In this document: positions 8,583 through 16,564 of the stretch, piece after piece
Layout: every line of letters begins with the position of its first letter
Position numbering within the stretch: position 1 is the stretch's first letter
NCBI RefSeq assembly: GCF_003938655.1
Contig: NZ_RJJT01000002.1
Coordinates: 248,001-312,000 of the forward strand
Origin: Rhizobium pisi
GTDB taxonomy: Bacteria; Pseudomonadota; Alphaproteobacteria; Rhizobiales; Rhizobiaceae
Direction: 5' to 3'
DNA: 64,000 nucleotides
The notes under the pieces: generated by a model
Seen by the model: only the letters and a program-made list of their open reading frames with translations
The model's database searches: none
What the model was told of the DNA's origin: nothing
Made by a program: the position numbers and the translations under genes

Positions 8583-8627
8583 GGAAGGCGCGGCCGGTCA
8601 CCGGTCGCGCTTCCGTTTTTCGCTTTT
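8583..8627 (+). terminator. Terminator/attenuator hairpin after the binding-protein gene
   Basis: A GC-rich stem pairs 8583-8597 with 8601-8614 (14 pairs with one bulge and one G-U, loop TCA). It is followed by GTTTTTCGCTTTTT. It lies between the binding-protein and ATPase genes of one operon. Partial termination here would keep the binding protein in excess, as is common in importer operons. Confidence 0.75.
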
Positions 8628-8643
8628 TCCGAAAGGCCAGGCG

Positions 8644-9465
8644 ATGTCTGAAACCTCTCATCTTCTTGACCCCTTCCGTCAGCCTGTCCTCAGCCTGCAC
8701 GGCATATCAAAGAACTTCGGGGCGGTGTCGGCGCTCACCGATATCGAGCTCGATGTGCATGCCGGCGAGGTCGTGGCGCTCGTGGGCGACAACGGCGCCG
8801 GCAAATCGACACTGGTCAAGATCCTGGCCGGCGTGCATCAGCCGACCTCCGGCACGATCCTTTTCGAAGGAAAGCCGGCGAACCTGTCGAGCCCCAGTGC
8901 TGCGCTCGATCTCGGTATCGCAACCGTCTTTCAGGATTTGGCACTCTGCGAAAATCTCGACGTCGTCGCCAACATCTTTCTCGGCAAGGAGCTCAATCCC
9001 TTCCAGCTCGATGAGGTCGCCATGGAGATCCGCGCCTGGAAGCTGCTGAGCGAGCTTTCCGCGCGAATCCCGAGCGTGCGCGAGCCCGTCGCCTCGCTTT
9101 CCGGCGGGCAGCGTCAGACGGTGGCGATCGCCAGGTCGCTGCTGCTCGAGCCGAAATTGATCATGCTCGATGAACCCACGGCAGCGCTGGGCGTCGCCCA
9201 GACCGCCGAAGTGCTGGATCTGATCGAGCGTGTGCGCGAGCGCGGCCTCGGCGTTATCATGATCAGCCATAATATGGAGGATGTGCGCGCCGTTGCCGAC
9301 CGCATCGTCGTCCTGCGGCTCGGACGCAACAACGGCACCTTCATGCCCGATGCATCCAACGAAGAGCTCGTCAGCGCGATCACCGGCGCATCCAACAATT
9401 CCGTCTCCCGCCGCGCCATGCGCCGCAAGGCGCAAAGCCGAGAGAATGAGGAGGGCAGGCCATGA
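8644..9465 (+). CDS. Sugar ABC transporter ATPase
   Basis: A single nucleotide-binding domain of 273 residues, like FrcA-type importers, rather than the doubled RbsA/XylG form. Walker A GDNGAGKST spans about 48-56, signature LSGGQ about 152-156 and Walker B LIMLDEP about 172-178; ISHNMEDV supplies the switch histidine. It energises uptake through the next gene's permease. The stop overlaps the permease start by 4 bp, implying coupled translation. Confidence 0.93.
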   Translation: MSETSHLLDPFRQPVLSLHGISKNFGAVSALTDIELDVHAGEVVALVGDNGAGKSTLVKILAGVHQPTSGTILFEGKPANLSSPSAALDLGIATVFQDLALCENLDVVANIFLGKELNPFQLDEVAMEIRAWKLLSELSARIPSVREPVASLSGGQRQTVAIARSLLLEPKLIMLDEPTAALGVAQTAEVLDLIERVRERGLGVIMISHNMEDVRAVADRIVVLRLGRNNGTFMPDASNEELVSAITGASNNSVSRRAMRRKAQSRENEEGRP

Positions 9466-10721
9466 TGAAGACCATGCAGAATGAACCGGCATCACCCGCG
9501 CTCCTCGACCGGCGTGACGAAAGAGTCCTCCATGACGACAGCCTCGCCGGGTGGGTCCGCGCCTTCTGGGACCGCATCCGCTCCGGCGACCTCGGCTCGC
9601 TGCCTGTGATCGTCGGTCTGGCGATCATCTGGACGGTGTTCCAGGCGCTCAATCCGGTGTTTCTCTCCAGCGCCAACCTCGTCAACATGCTGTTCGACTG
9701 CTCGACGGTCGGCGTCATCTCGCTCGGAATCGTCTGCATCCTGATGGTCGGCGAGATCGACCTTTCCGTCGGCTCCGTCAGCGGCTTCGCCTCGGCGCTG
9801 GTCGGCGTCTTCTGGATCAACCAGGGCTGGCCGGTGGTGCTTGCCATCTTCGCCGCCATGGCCGTCGGCGCCTTGATCGGCTCGCTCTATGCCTTCCTCT
9901 TCAACCGCTTCGGCATGCCGAGCTTCGTCTCCACCCTGTCGGGACTTCTCGCCGTTCTCGGCCTGCAGCTCTATATCCTCGGATCGACCGGTTCGATCAA
10001 TCTGACCTACGGCTCCTGGCTCGTAAATTTCGGGCAGATCATGGTCATGCCGGACCCTGTCGCCTATGCCCTGGTGGCGTTTGCCGGCATTACCATCTTT
10101 TTCTCCAGCTACCGAACGGCGGCGCGTCGGCGGGCTGCCGGCCTCTCGTCGAAATCGGTCGGCGGACTGCTTCTGCGTGCCGTCATCATCACCGTCGCGC
10201 TGGAGGCGGTGGCGTTTTATCTCAACCAGTCGCGCGGCGTTCCCTGGATGTTCGGCCTTTTCGTCGGGCTCGTCGCCGCGATGAACTATGCGCTGACGCG
10301 CACGAAATGGGGACGCTCGATGCATGCCGTCGGCGGCAACCGGGAGGCGGCCCGCCGCTCGGGCATCAACGTGTCGCGCATTTATGCGAGCGCCTTCGTC
10401 ATGTGCGCCCTGCTTGCGGCGACCGGCGGTGTGCTTTCGGCTGCTCGGCTCGCCACTGCAAGCCAGCAGGCCGGTACGGGCGACGTCAATCTCAATGCCA
10501 TCGCCGCGGCGGTTATCGGCGGCACGAGCCTGTTCGGCGGGCGCGGCAGCGCCTATTCGGCCCTTCTCGGCATCATCGTCATTCAGTCGATTGCCAGCGG
10601 GCTGACGCTTCTCGATCTGTCATCATCGCTTCGATACATGATTACCGGCGCCGTTCTTGCCGTCGCCGTCATCGTCGACTCGCTGGCACGCCGATCGCGG
10701 ATCTCGCTCGGCAGGGCCTAA
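9462..10721 (+). CDS. Sugar ABC transporter permease (XylH/RbsC type)
   Basis: An inner-membrane permease of the BPD_transp_2 class, 419 residues with about ten or more hydrophobic segments. Conserved features are VMVGEIDLSVGSVSGF (the D-x-S-x-G loop), FGMPSFVSTLSGLL, a long inserted region around residues 205-260 as in XylH, GGNREAARRSGINV, and AAVIGGTSLFGGRGS near the end. ATG 9462 overlaps the ATPase stop. It forms the membrane channel for the pentitol importer. Confidence 0.92.
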   Translation: MMKTMQNEPASPALLDRRDERVLHDDSLAGWVRAFWDRIRSGDLGSLPVIVGLAIIWTVFQALNPVFLSSANLVNMLFDCSTVGVISLGIVCILMVGEIDLSVGSVSGFASALVGVFWINQGWPVVLAIFAAMAVGALIGSLYAFLFNRFGMPSFVSTLSGLLAVLGLQLYILGSTGSINLTYGSWLVNFGQIMVMPDPVAYALVAFAGITIFFSSYRTAARRRAAGLSSKSVGGLLLRAVIITVALEAVAFYLNQSRGVPWMFGLFVGLVAAMNYALTRTKWGRSMHAVGGNREAARRSGINVSRIYASAFVMCALLAATGGVLSAARLATASQQAGTGDVNLNAIAAAVIGGTSLFGGRGSAYSALLGIIVIQSIASGLTLLDLSSSLRYMITGAVLAVAVIVDSLARRSRISLGRA

Positions 10722-10745
10722 ACCATAGAAAAGCAGAGGAAGAAA

Positions 10746-11474
10746 ATGGGACAGGATCTGTCTGGAAAAGTCGCGGCTGTCACCGGAGCGGCGTCAGGTA
10801 TCGGCCTGGAATGCGCCAAAGCCTTGCTTGCTGCCGGCGCCCGGGTCGTGCTGGTCGACCGCAACGAAGAAGGCTTGAAGGAAATCTGCGCGACGCTCGG
10901 GGCCAATGCCATTCCGCTGGTCATCGATCTCACCGACCCGAAAAGCGTGGCGCGAATGATGCCTGAGATTCTGGACAAGGCAGGCCAGCTCGACATCTTC
11001 CACGCCAATGCCGGCTCCTATGTCGGCGGCGAGGTGCTCGACGGCGATCCCGACGCCTGGGACAGGATGCTCAACCTGAACATCAATGCCGCATTCCGTT
11101 CGGTGCACGCGGTCCTGCCGCACATGGTGGAACGCAAGACCGGGGATATCATCCTGACGAGCTCTGTGGCCGGCATGGTTCCTGTCGTCTGGGAGCCGAT
11201 CTACACAGCCTCCAAACATGCGGTGCAGGCTTTCGTCCATACGCTGAGGCGGCAGGTGGCAAAACATGGATTGCGCGTCGGCGCCATCGCGCCCGGCCCC
11301 GTCGTGACGGCCCTTCTCAGCGATTGGCCACAGGAGAAGCTGGATGAGGCGCTTGCTGCAGGTGGCCTGATGGAGCCGAAGGAAGTGGCCGAAGCGGTGC
11401 TCTTCATGCTGACGCGCCCACGCAACGTCACGATCCGCGATCTCGTCATCCTGCCGCAAAGCACAGACATCTGA
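10746..11474 (+). CDS. rbtD: Ribitol 2-dehydrogenase-like short-chain dehydrogenase
   Basis: An NAD-dependent SDR that by resemblance oxidises ribitol to D-ribulose. The nucleotide motif TGAASGIG lies at 13-20, with a catalytic Ser near 139-140 and YTASK at 153-157. Several stretches closely resemble remembered Klebsiella Rbt[33 protein letters not shown], and the C-terminus [13 protein letters not shown]. The 242 residues match that enzyme. GAGGAAG precedes the ATG. It directly follows the permease gene in the operon, which points to ribitol or a related pentitol as the transported substrate. Specificity is inferred. Confidence 0.85.
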   Translation: MGQDLSGKVAAVTGAASGIGLECAKALLAAGARVVLVDRNEEGLKEICATLGANAIPLVIDLTDPKSVARMMPEILDKAGQLDIFHANAGSYVGGEVLDGDPDAWDRMLNLNINAAFRSVHAVLPHMVERKTGDIILTSSVAGMVPVVWEPIYTASKHAVQAFVHTLRRQVAKHGLRVGAIAPGPVVTALLSDWPQEKLDEALAAGGLMEPKEVAEAVLFMLTRPRNVTIRDLVILPQSTDI

Positions 11475-11501
11475 CGAACAAACGCTCTGGAGGAAACGGA
11501 C

Positions 11502-12266
11502 ATGATCTTCGACAGATTTCGCCTCGACGGACAAGTGGCGCTGGTGACGGGCGGCACGCGCGGCATCGGGCTTGCCATTGCCGAGGCGCTCGGCGAAGCG
11601 GGTGCCAAGGTCGTCATCACGGGACGAACGCGCAATGGAGCGGCGGAAGACCGGCTTTCCGAGGCCGGTATCGATTGCGATTTCATCGCCGCCGACCTCA
11701 TGAAGGAAAGCGCCGCCGACGAACTCGTCACCGAAGCCCTTTCGCGGGGGGGCCGGCTCGACATCCTCGTCAACAATGCCGGCATCGCCGTTCATGGCGA
11801 CAGCGGCGAATTTTCCGATGCGATCTGGCGCGAGATCATGACCGTCAACGTCGATGCCGTCTTCCGCGCCTGCCGCGCAGCACTCGCCCCCATGCGGCGC
11901 CAGGGCGGCGGTGTCATCCTGAACATCGGCTCGATGTCGGGCATCGTTTCCAACATTCCGCAGAACCAGGTCGCCTATAACACCTCGAAGGCGGCGGTTC
12001 ACATGATGACGAAGAGCCTGGCAAGCGAGGTTGCCGCTGAAAATATCCGCGTCAACGCCATCGCTCCCGGCTATATCGAAACCGATCTGTCGCGCGGCGG
12101 CATTGAAAATCCCGACTGGTTTCCGACCTGGCGCAGCATGACCCCGATGGGGCGCGTCGGGCAGCCGGAAGAGGTAGCGAGTGCTGCCTTGTTCCTCTGC
12201 TCGGCGGCGGCAAGCTACGTCACCGGCGAAGTGTTGGTCATCGATGGCGGTTATACGACGCGGTGA
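11502..12266 (+). CDS. Short-chain polyol dehydrogenase
   Basis: A second NAD(P)-dependent SDR in the pentitol operon. TGGTRGIG at 16-23 binds the cofactor, NNAG at about 91-94 is structural, Ser 144 and Y159-x3-K163 form the active site, and the C-terminus VLVIDGGYTTR is typical. CTGGAGG stands about ten bases before the ATG. Sequence style is close to arabinitol, galactitol and gluconate dehydrogenases, so it may oxidise a second stereoisomer such as D-arabinitol or act on the ketose. The exact substrate cannot be read from sequence. No pentulose kinase follows in this operon, so ribulose or xylulose phosphorylation must be encoded elsewhere. Confidence 0.85.
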   Translation: MIFDRFRLDGQVALVTGGTRGIGLAIAEALGEAGAKVVITGRTRNGAAEDRLSEAGIDCDFIAADLMKESAADELVTEALSRGGRLDILVNNAGIAVHGDSGEFSDAIWREIMTVNVDAVFRACRAALAPMRRQGGGVILNIGSMSGIVSNIPQNQVAYNTSKAAVHMMTKSLASEVAAENIRVNAIAPGYIETDLSRGGIENPDWFPTWRSMTPMGRVGQPEEVASAALFLCSAAASYVTGEVLVIDGGYTTR

Positions 12267-12315
12267 CACGCGGGTACCAGCTATCGTCTTCCACTTGCGC
12301 ATGGGCGGCACATGC

Positions 12316-12711
12316 TCACGCCAGGCAATCGAGCATCCATTGAACACCAAAGCGATCGGTGAACTTGCCGTAATAGCTTCCCCATGGCTGCACCGCGAGC
12401 GGTGTCGTTATCTCGCCGCCTTCGGCCAAGTGCGCGAAAAGCCTGTCGGTGCTGTCACGGTCATCCATGATCAGCATATGGGCGGAGCCGCGCATCGGCT
12501 CGGCATCGTGATTGTCCGAGGCGAAGAAGAGAATACCAGGTCCTTCGAAGCGGGCATGCATCACCTTGCCCTGCATGGCTTCGCTGGCAACGGGCATTCC
12601 GTCTGCGCCGTGCCGCTTCAATTCCGTGACACGGCCAAGCCCGCATTTGGCATAGAAGGCAAGAGCCTCCTCGCAGCCGGTGGAAAAGAAGAGATAGTTG
12701 GCAAGCTGCAT
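12316..12711 (-). CDS. VOC-superfamily protein, PhnB/glyoxalase-like
   Basis: A 131-residue member of the vicinal-oxygen-chelate fold. It starts MQLANYLFFSTGCEEALAFY and ends WGSYYGKFTDRFGVQWMLDC, the pattern of PhnB-like (3-demethylubiquinone methyltransferase-like) proteins. The classical metal ligands are only partly apparent, so enzymatic activity is uncertain. The ATG at 12711 has CGGAG about eight bases upstream. It converges with the pentitol operon and is followed upstream by an independent tautomerase gene on the same strand. Confidence 0.8.
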   Translation of the reverse strand: MQLANYLFFSTGCEEALAFYAKCGLGRVTELKRHGADGMPVASEAMQGKVMHARFEGPGILFFASDNHDAEPMRGSAHMLIMDDRDSTDRLFAHLAEGGEITTPLAVQPWGSYYGKFTDRFGVQWMLDCLA

Positions 12712-12806
12712 GGCTTGGCTCCGTCGTAGCGCCGGACCGCGACTCATTGCTGTCGCCGGCCCGGTCTTGCATCAGGTCCGAGATTTCCGCGCGTGCGCCC
12801 CGATCG

Positions 12807-13235
12807 TTACGAGACGGCAACCGCACCCTGGATGGCGCCAACAAGCTCGGCGTTGTTATAGCTGCGGCCGGCGATACCCCAGGCCCCCTCAGGCGCATAG
12901 ACGATGTTGGACCATATGTGTTCGCGTTTGAGCCGGCCCTCCGCGGCCCGTTCGAGGACATCTGTTGCTTTTTCAAAGAAGGCCTGTTTTGCTTCAGCGC
13001 TCGCCAGCGCAATCTCGGGCAGCCTGAGTTCGATGAACGCTGCGGCGACCGGCTTTCCCCCGGCAAGCATATGTTCACGCGGCAGCACATTGATGGTGCC
13101 GATGATATTGGCCGTCATGAAAGCATTGCCGGTCAAATCGGCGGCATCAAGCAACGCGTCCGTCAGTCCGGCAAAGGCTAGGGCCTGTGCCTGCTGCGAA
13201 AGCAGGCCTTCCGGTACCGTAAGTGTGATGGGCAT
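12807..13235 (-). CDS. Tautomerase-superfamily protein
   Basis: A 142-residue protein beginning MPITLTVPEG, so that removal of Met would expose the catalytic Pro-1 of 4-oxalocrotonate-type tautomerases. The C-terminal half (LKREHIWSNIVYAPEGAWGI) has the usual strand and conserved acidic residues. The length suggests a fused two-unit form such as the MSAD/cis-CaaD groups. I take the internal ATG at 13235 because it preserves Pro-2; TTTCGGATC gives little ribosome-site support. It is divergent from a TetR regulator, with a repeated operator between, so it probably responds to an electrophilic or aromatic substrate. Confidence 0.8.
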   Translation of the reverse strand: MPITLTVPEGLLSQQAQALAFAGLTDALLDAADLTGNAFMTANIIGTINVLPREHMLAGGKPVAAAFIELRLPEIALASAEAKQAFFEKATDVLERAAEGRLKREHIWSNIVYAPEGAWGIAGRSYNNAELVGAIQGAVAVS

Positions 13236-13279
13236 CGCATGTCTCCCTGTTTCGGATCGTGACCGTTTCTGATATATAC

Positions 13280-13340
13280 CGATCACTCTTTATGCATACA
13301 CACCGATCGCTCTCTTAGCAAGGCATAAAGAGCGATCACT
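13280..13340. promoter_or_regulatory. Operator repeats between tautomerase and TetR genes
   Basis: GATCACTCTTTATGC (13281-13295) and GCATAAAGAGCGATC (13323-13337) are inverted copies matching at 14 of 15 bases. A third partial copy, GATCGCTCTCTTA, lies at 13304-13316. They fill the 120-bp divergent spacer and are the obvious binding sites for the adjacent TetR regulator, controlling both genes. Confidence 0.65.
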
Positions 13341-13355
13341 CCAAATGAGGTATTC

Positions 13356-13955
13356 ATGCGTTACAGTGCCGAACACAAACAAGAGACCCGAACGCGAGTG
13401 ATCGCGGCGGCGGGACAGGTTTTCAGAAAGGAAGGCTACGGCGGCGCCGGTATTGATGCATTGACCAAGGCGGCGGGCGTGACCAACGGCGCCTTCTACG
13501 GACACTTCAAGTCGAAGGGCGAAGCCTTCCGCACGGCCGTGCTGACGGGTCTCGAAGAGCTGCGGCAGGGAATTTCGGCGCTGAAAATCAACCAACCGAA
13601 AGACTGGCTGACGACGTTCGTCGGCTACTATCTCGGCTATAAAAGAACCTGCGAACTGGGTGAGAGCTGCGCTCTGCCGAGCCTTTCCCCCGATGTGATG
13701 CGCGCGGACGATGAAACGCGAAGCGCCTATACGGTAGAGATCAAACGCCTCGTCGAGGAAGTCGCAACCGGCCTGCAGGAGCGTACGATAGAGGAGCAAT
13801 CCGAAACACAGCGGGAGGATCGAGCGATCCTGCTACTCGCCATGCTGAGCGGCGGCGTTACCCTCGCGCGCGCCGTTTCCGACCCGGTACTCTCCGAACG
13901 CATCGCGGATGTTATCGGACAGGCTACCTTGACAGCGATGGAGCCCAAAAATTGA
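13356..13955 (+). CDS. TetR/AcrR-family transcriptional regulator
   Basis: A 199-residue repressor. The N-terminal helix-turn-helix is clear (TRTRVIAAAGQVFRKEGYGG, then GVTNGAFYGHFKSKGEAF). The C-terminal ligand domain is of the TetR_C type found near LiaI/YxaF-like regulators, with ESCALPSLSPDVMRAD. GAGG precedes the ATG by six bases. It is divergent from the tautomerase gene and very likely regulates it and itself through the inverted repeats in the spacer. The inducer is unknown. Confidence 0.9.
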   Translation: MRYSAEHKQETRTRVIAAAGQVFRKEGYGGAGIDALTKAAGVTNGAFYGHFKSKGEAFRTAVLTGLEELRQGISALKINQPKDWLTTFVGYYLGYKRTCELGESCALPSLSPDVMRADDETRSAYTVEIKRLVEEVATGLQERTIEEQSETQREDRAILLLAMLSGGVTLARAVSDPVLSERIADVIGQATLTAMEPKN

Positions 13956-13978
13956 TCCGCTTGCCTTGATGTCGATGC

Positions 13979-15247
13979 TCAGGACAGGGTGCCGCAGGCG
14001 CTCTGGTAATCGGCAAGGACGCGATCGACCGCTGAGATCAGGATAGTCTCGGGATCGCCGGCTTCAGCCGCCGAAATCTGCGGCAGAAATTGGTGAAGCA
14101 GCGTTTCCGGGATTGTCTTGCCACGCAGCGCGCCGAGCATGGTCTCGAAAGCCCGGTCGGCTTCGGGCCTGTTCCAGTAATAGCGGATGCGGTCGCTGTA
14201 GCTATAGTGTCGTTGCAGGCGCAGGGCCGTGGCGTCGCCGTGATAGTGGGCCTGCCAGTCGCCGGGTGCGGCCAGCATCACCGCCTCCATTGCGGCCGCC
14301 AGAGGCCTGTCGCCGTAACCGGGAACCATCTCGGAGGCGATCATATCGAGCGCATAGGCTGCCTCGCGCAGCGCAAAGGTCAGGCCGGGACCAACCTTCA
14401 GGATTGGAAAGCCGTCTTTCACAAGTCCGGTAAGCGCAGCGCGCGTCTGGTAGTCCGTGGAATGGGCTTCGAAAACGAATTGCGGCTCCTCGTCAAGAAG
14501 CGCGGTCAACTCAGTTGCAAGCTCGGGTCTGTAATCGATGACGTTTTCGCTGCCGAACTCGACGCCCGGCTGAACGACGAAGGCGATGACGCGCGAAAAG
14601 GCGTCCTCGAATCCTGCCCGTGAAAAGATTTCGCGATGAATGGCGATTGTCGCCCGGGCGGCTTCAGGCGCGGTCGGTCGGAGTTCTTCCAGCGCATGGT
14701 CGGCGCCGCCCGGCACCGGAACCTCGGTGCCGAGAATATAGAGTGGCAGCGGCGCGCCGATCGCCTTCGCCGCCCTTTCGCTGACCTCGGCAAGTCGTGC
14801 GGCACGCTCGGCGGTCGTCCTGTCGTCGAGAGCGACCGGCTCGCCGGCGCAGCCCATCGAGGCATCGAGGTGGATCTTGCTGAATCCCGCTTTGACATAG
14901 GCCTCGACCATAGCTTCGGCTTTCTCAAGCGCCGCCTCCGGCGCTTCCTTCCGCCACGGATTGGGGCCGAGGTGATCGCCGCCGAAGATCATCTGCGAGC
15001 GATCGAGCCCTTCCTCGGCGGCCACGCGCTCGACGAAGCGGATGAAAGCCTCGGGCGTCATGCCGGTATAGCCGCCGAGATGGTTGACCTGGTTGCAGGT
15101 CGCCTCGATCAGCACCGGTCCGCCTTCCCGAACCGCCCGCCGGATGGCGGCCCTGAGGACGAGGGGATGGGCGGAGCAGACTGACGTAATGCCGAAGGGC
15201 GCTCCTTCGCGCCGCGCGGCGGCAAGACGGGTCAATATCTGATCCAT
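13979..15247 (-). CDS. gatZ: GatZ/KbaZ-like protein (tagatose-phosphate metabolism)
   Basis: A 422-residue member of the GatZ/KbaZ family, first described as the non-catalytic subunit of tagatose-bisphosphate aldolase. Relatives in Agrobacterium polyol pathways have been assigned as D-tagatose 6-phosphate 4-epimerases giving fructose 6-phosphate. Family signatures include SVCSAHPLVLRAAI, EATCNQVNHLGGYTGM, GGDHLGPNPW (89-98) and KIHLDASMGCAGEP. No GatY/KbaY aldolase lies nearby, which favours the epimerase role. It is three bases downstream of the tagatose kinase gene, with GAGGAGA as ribosome site, forming a two-gene minus-strand operon. Confidence 0.85.
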   Translation of the reverse strand: MDQILTRLAAARREGAPFGITSVCSAHPLVLRAAIRRAVREGGPVLIEATCNQVNHLGGYTGMTPEAFIRFVERVAAEEGLDRSQMIFGGDHLGPNPWRKEAPEAALEKAEAMVEAYVKAGFSKIHLDASMGCAGEPVALDDRTTAERAARLAEVSERAAKAIGAPLPLYILGTEVPVPGGADHALEELRPTAPEAARATIAIHREIFSRAGFEDAFSRVIAFVVQPGVEFGSENVIDYRPELATELTALLDEEPQFVFEAHSTDYQTRAALTGLVKDGFPILKVGPGLTFALREAAYALDMIASEMVPGYGDRPLAAAMEAVMLAAPGDWQAHYHGDATALRLQRHYSYSDRIRYYWNRPEADRAFETMLGALRGKTIPETLLHQFLPQISAAEAGDPETILISAVDRVLADYQSACGTLS

Positions 15248-15250
15248 CGA

Positions 15251-16234
15251 CTATCTCCTCGGGGTTTCGGCGATGAAGGCCGCCAGTTCGACAAGGGTCG
15301 AGACGCCTTCCATCGGGCCGAGCCGGGTCACGTTCCGGGCCCCGGCGGCATTGGCATGAAGGAGCGCGGCATCCGGTGTCATGCCCTTGCGGCGGCAGGT
15401 GAGATAGGCCGCGCCGAAACTGTCCCCAGCGCCGGTCGGGTCGATCTCGTCGACAGCGAAGGCGGCGCAATCGACGCGCTGACGGTCACGGCCGAAGAAA
15501 GACGCACCCTGTTCGCCTCGCTTCAGGACGATCTCGCCTATGCCGCTCTCCAGGAGGCTGGCAACAGCCGCCACCTCGTCGTTCAGCCCGGCGGCGGTGA
15601 AAAGCTCCTCGCCGGAGGGCAGCAGCAGATCCGCTGCGCCGAGAACCTGATTGAAGCTGTCCAGAGCGCCGTCGTCCGTCAGCAACTCCTTACGGAGATT
15701 GGGATCGAAGGAGATCGATCCGCCACGGGCACGCACCGTTTCGATGGCATAAAGGATCACCTCGCGGGCGCCGGGAATGGAAAGGGCTGTTCCCATGACG
15801 TGCACATGCCCGGCTCGCCCGATAAGGTCTTTGGCCGCGGGCGTCAGGCCTACCTGGCCGGCAGCGGATCTGGCGATGTTGAAGACGAAGTCGCGAGCAC
15901 CATCCGGCCGGTAGCGGACGAAGGCGCTGCCCGTCGGCCAGTCCTCGCTCACGGCGATGGCGGAGACGTCGACGCCGTCCTGCCGCAGGCGATCGACGTT
16001 CAGCCGGCCGAAATCGTCATTGCCGACGCTGGCGACGATGCCGGCCGCACCGCCCATGCGGGCGACCTGATCGATAAAAATAGCCGGCGCTCCACTGGGA
16101 TAAGGTCCGGTCAGGGCCTGCGGCTCGCGGAACCCGGCTCCCACCGTCGTCGCCATGATCTCTACCAGGATCTCACCGACCGTGACCGTTGGGCCAAGCG
16201 CTTCCGGCGCAAGTGCCCTCAGAGGGAATGGCAT
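15251..16234 (-). CDS. tagK: PfkB-family sugar kinase, probable tagatose kinase
   Basis: A ribokinase/PfkB kinase of 327 residues. The N-terminal GG-type loop ([20 protein letters not shown]) and the C-terminal [13 protein letters not shown] motif (about 265-277, with the catalytic Asp near 271) are intact. AAGGAG stands before ATG 16234; a TTG two codons earlier is less likely. Its partner GatZ-like gene, and the divergent hexitol binding protein and dehydrogenases, suggest phosphorylation of D-tagatose (or fructose) formed from galactitol or sorbitol, as in the S. meliloti galactitol pathway. Substrate is inferred from context. Confidence 0.8.
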   Translation of the reverse strand: MPFPLRALAPEALGPTVTVGEILVEIMATTVGAGFREPQALTGPYPSGAPAIFIDQVARMGGAAGIVASVGNDDFGRLNVDRLRQDGVDVSAIAVSEDWPTGSAFVRYRPDGARDFVFNIARSAAGQVGLTPAAKDLIGRAGHVHVMGTALSIPGAREVILYAIETVRARGGSISFDPNLRKELLTDDGALDSFNQVLGAADLLLPSGEELFTAAGLNDEVAAVASLLESGIGEIVLKRGEQGASFFGRDRQRVDCAAFAVDEIDPTGAGDSFGAAYLTCRRKGMTPDAALLHANAAGARNVTRLGPMEGVSTLVELAAFIAETPRR

Positions 16235-16338
16235 CTGCAATCTCCTTTATGCGAAAAGCGTCCTCCGCACTCCGCACAGTTCATAAAACGCGACTTTCTC
16301 CGGCCGTACCTTGCCTGCCGAAACCAGTCAAGAATAAT

Positions 16339-16360
16339 TTTACGCGTGATAATTTTATGT
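16339..16360. promoter_or_regulatory. Operator-like element, copy near the tagatose-kinase promoter
   Basis: TTTACGCGTG followed by ATAATTTTATG closely matches the element at 16514-16534, differing by one base and one extra base. It lies in the 330-bp divergent spacer between kinase and binding-protein genes. Two copies, one near each promoter, suggest one regulator, probably the LacI protein at 19927, controls both operons. Confidence 0.5.
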
Positions 16361-16512
16361 TGCATCGCGGCGCCGATCTTCACGTTGCACCGCATCGCAA
16401 TATCAACGTTATTGGCAAGGCAAGTGCATCAAACTTGCAATTACGACAGGAAAGCTGTCCAAATCGGTCGTGAAAACGTCCTTGACAAACTTCGTCGGGA
16501 TGACAGATAAAA

Positions 16513-16540
16513 GTTTACGCATGTAATTTTATGCGTGAAC
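16513..16540. promoter_or_regulatory. Operator-like inverted repeat before the hexitol binding-protein gene
   Basis: TTTACGCAT (16514-16522) and ATGCGTGAA (16531-16539) form an inverted repeat around GTAATTTT. It lies about 25 bases upstream of the binding-protein start and overlaps where a promoter would be, so repression by roadblock is likely. An upstream near-copy lies at 16339-16360. Confidence 0.55.
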
Positions 16541-16564
16541 ATCCGTAAAGGAGGAGCGGAGACC

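Noticed and set aside
10794..12350. Long minus-strand frame (518 codons) over both pentitol dehydrogenases
   Set aside because: Both plus-strand SDR genes have complete motifs and ribosome sites; the antisense frame is rich in Arg, His and Asp and matches nothing.
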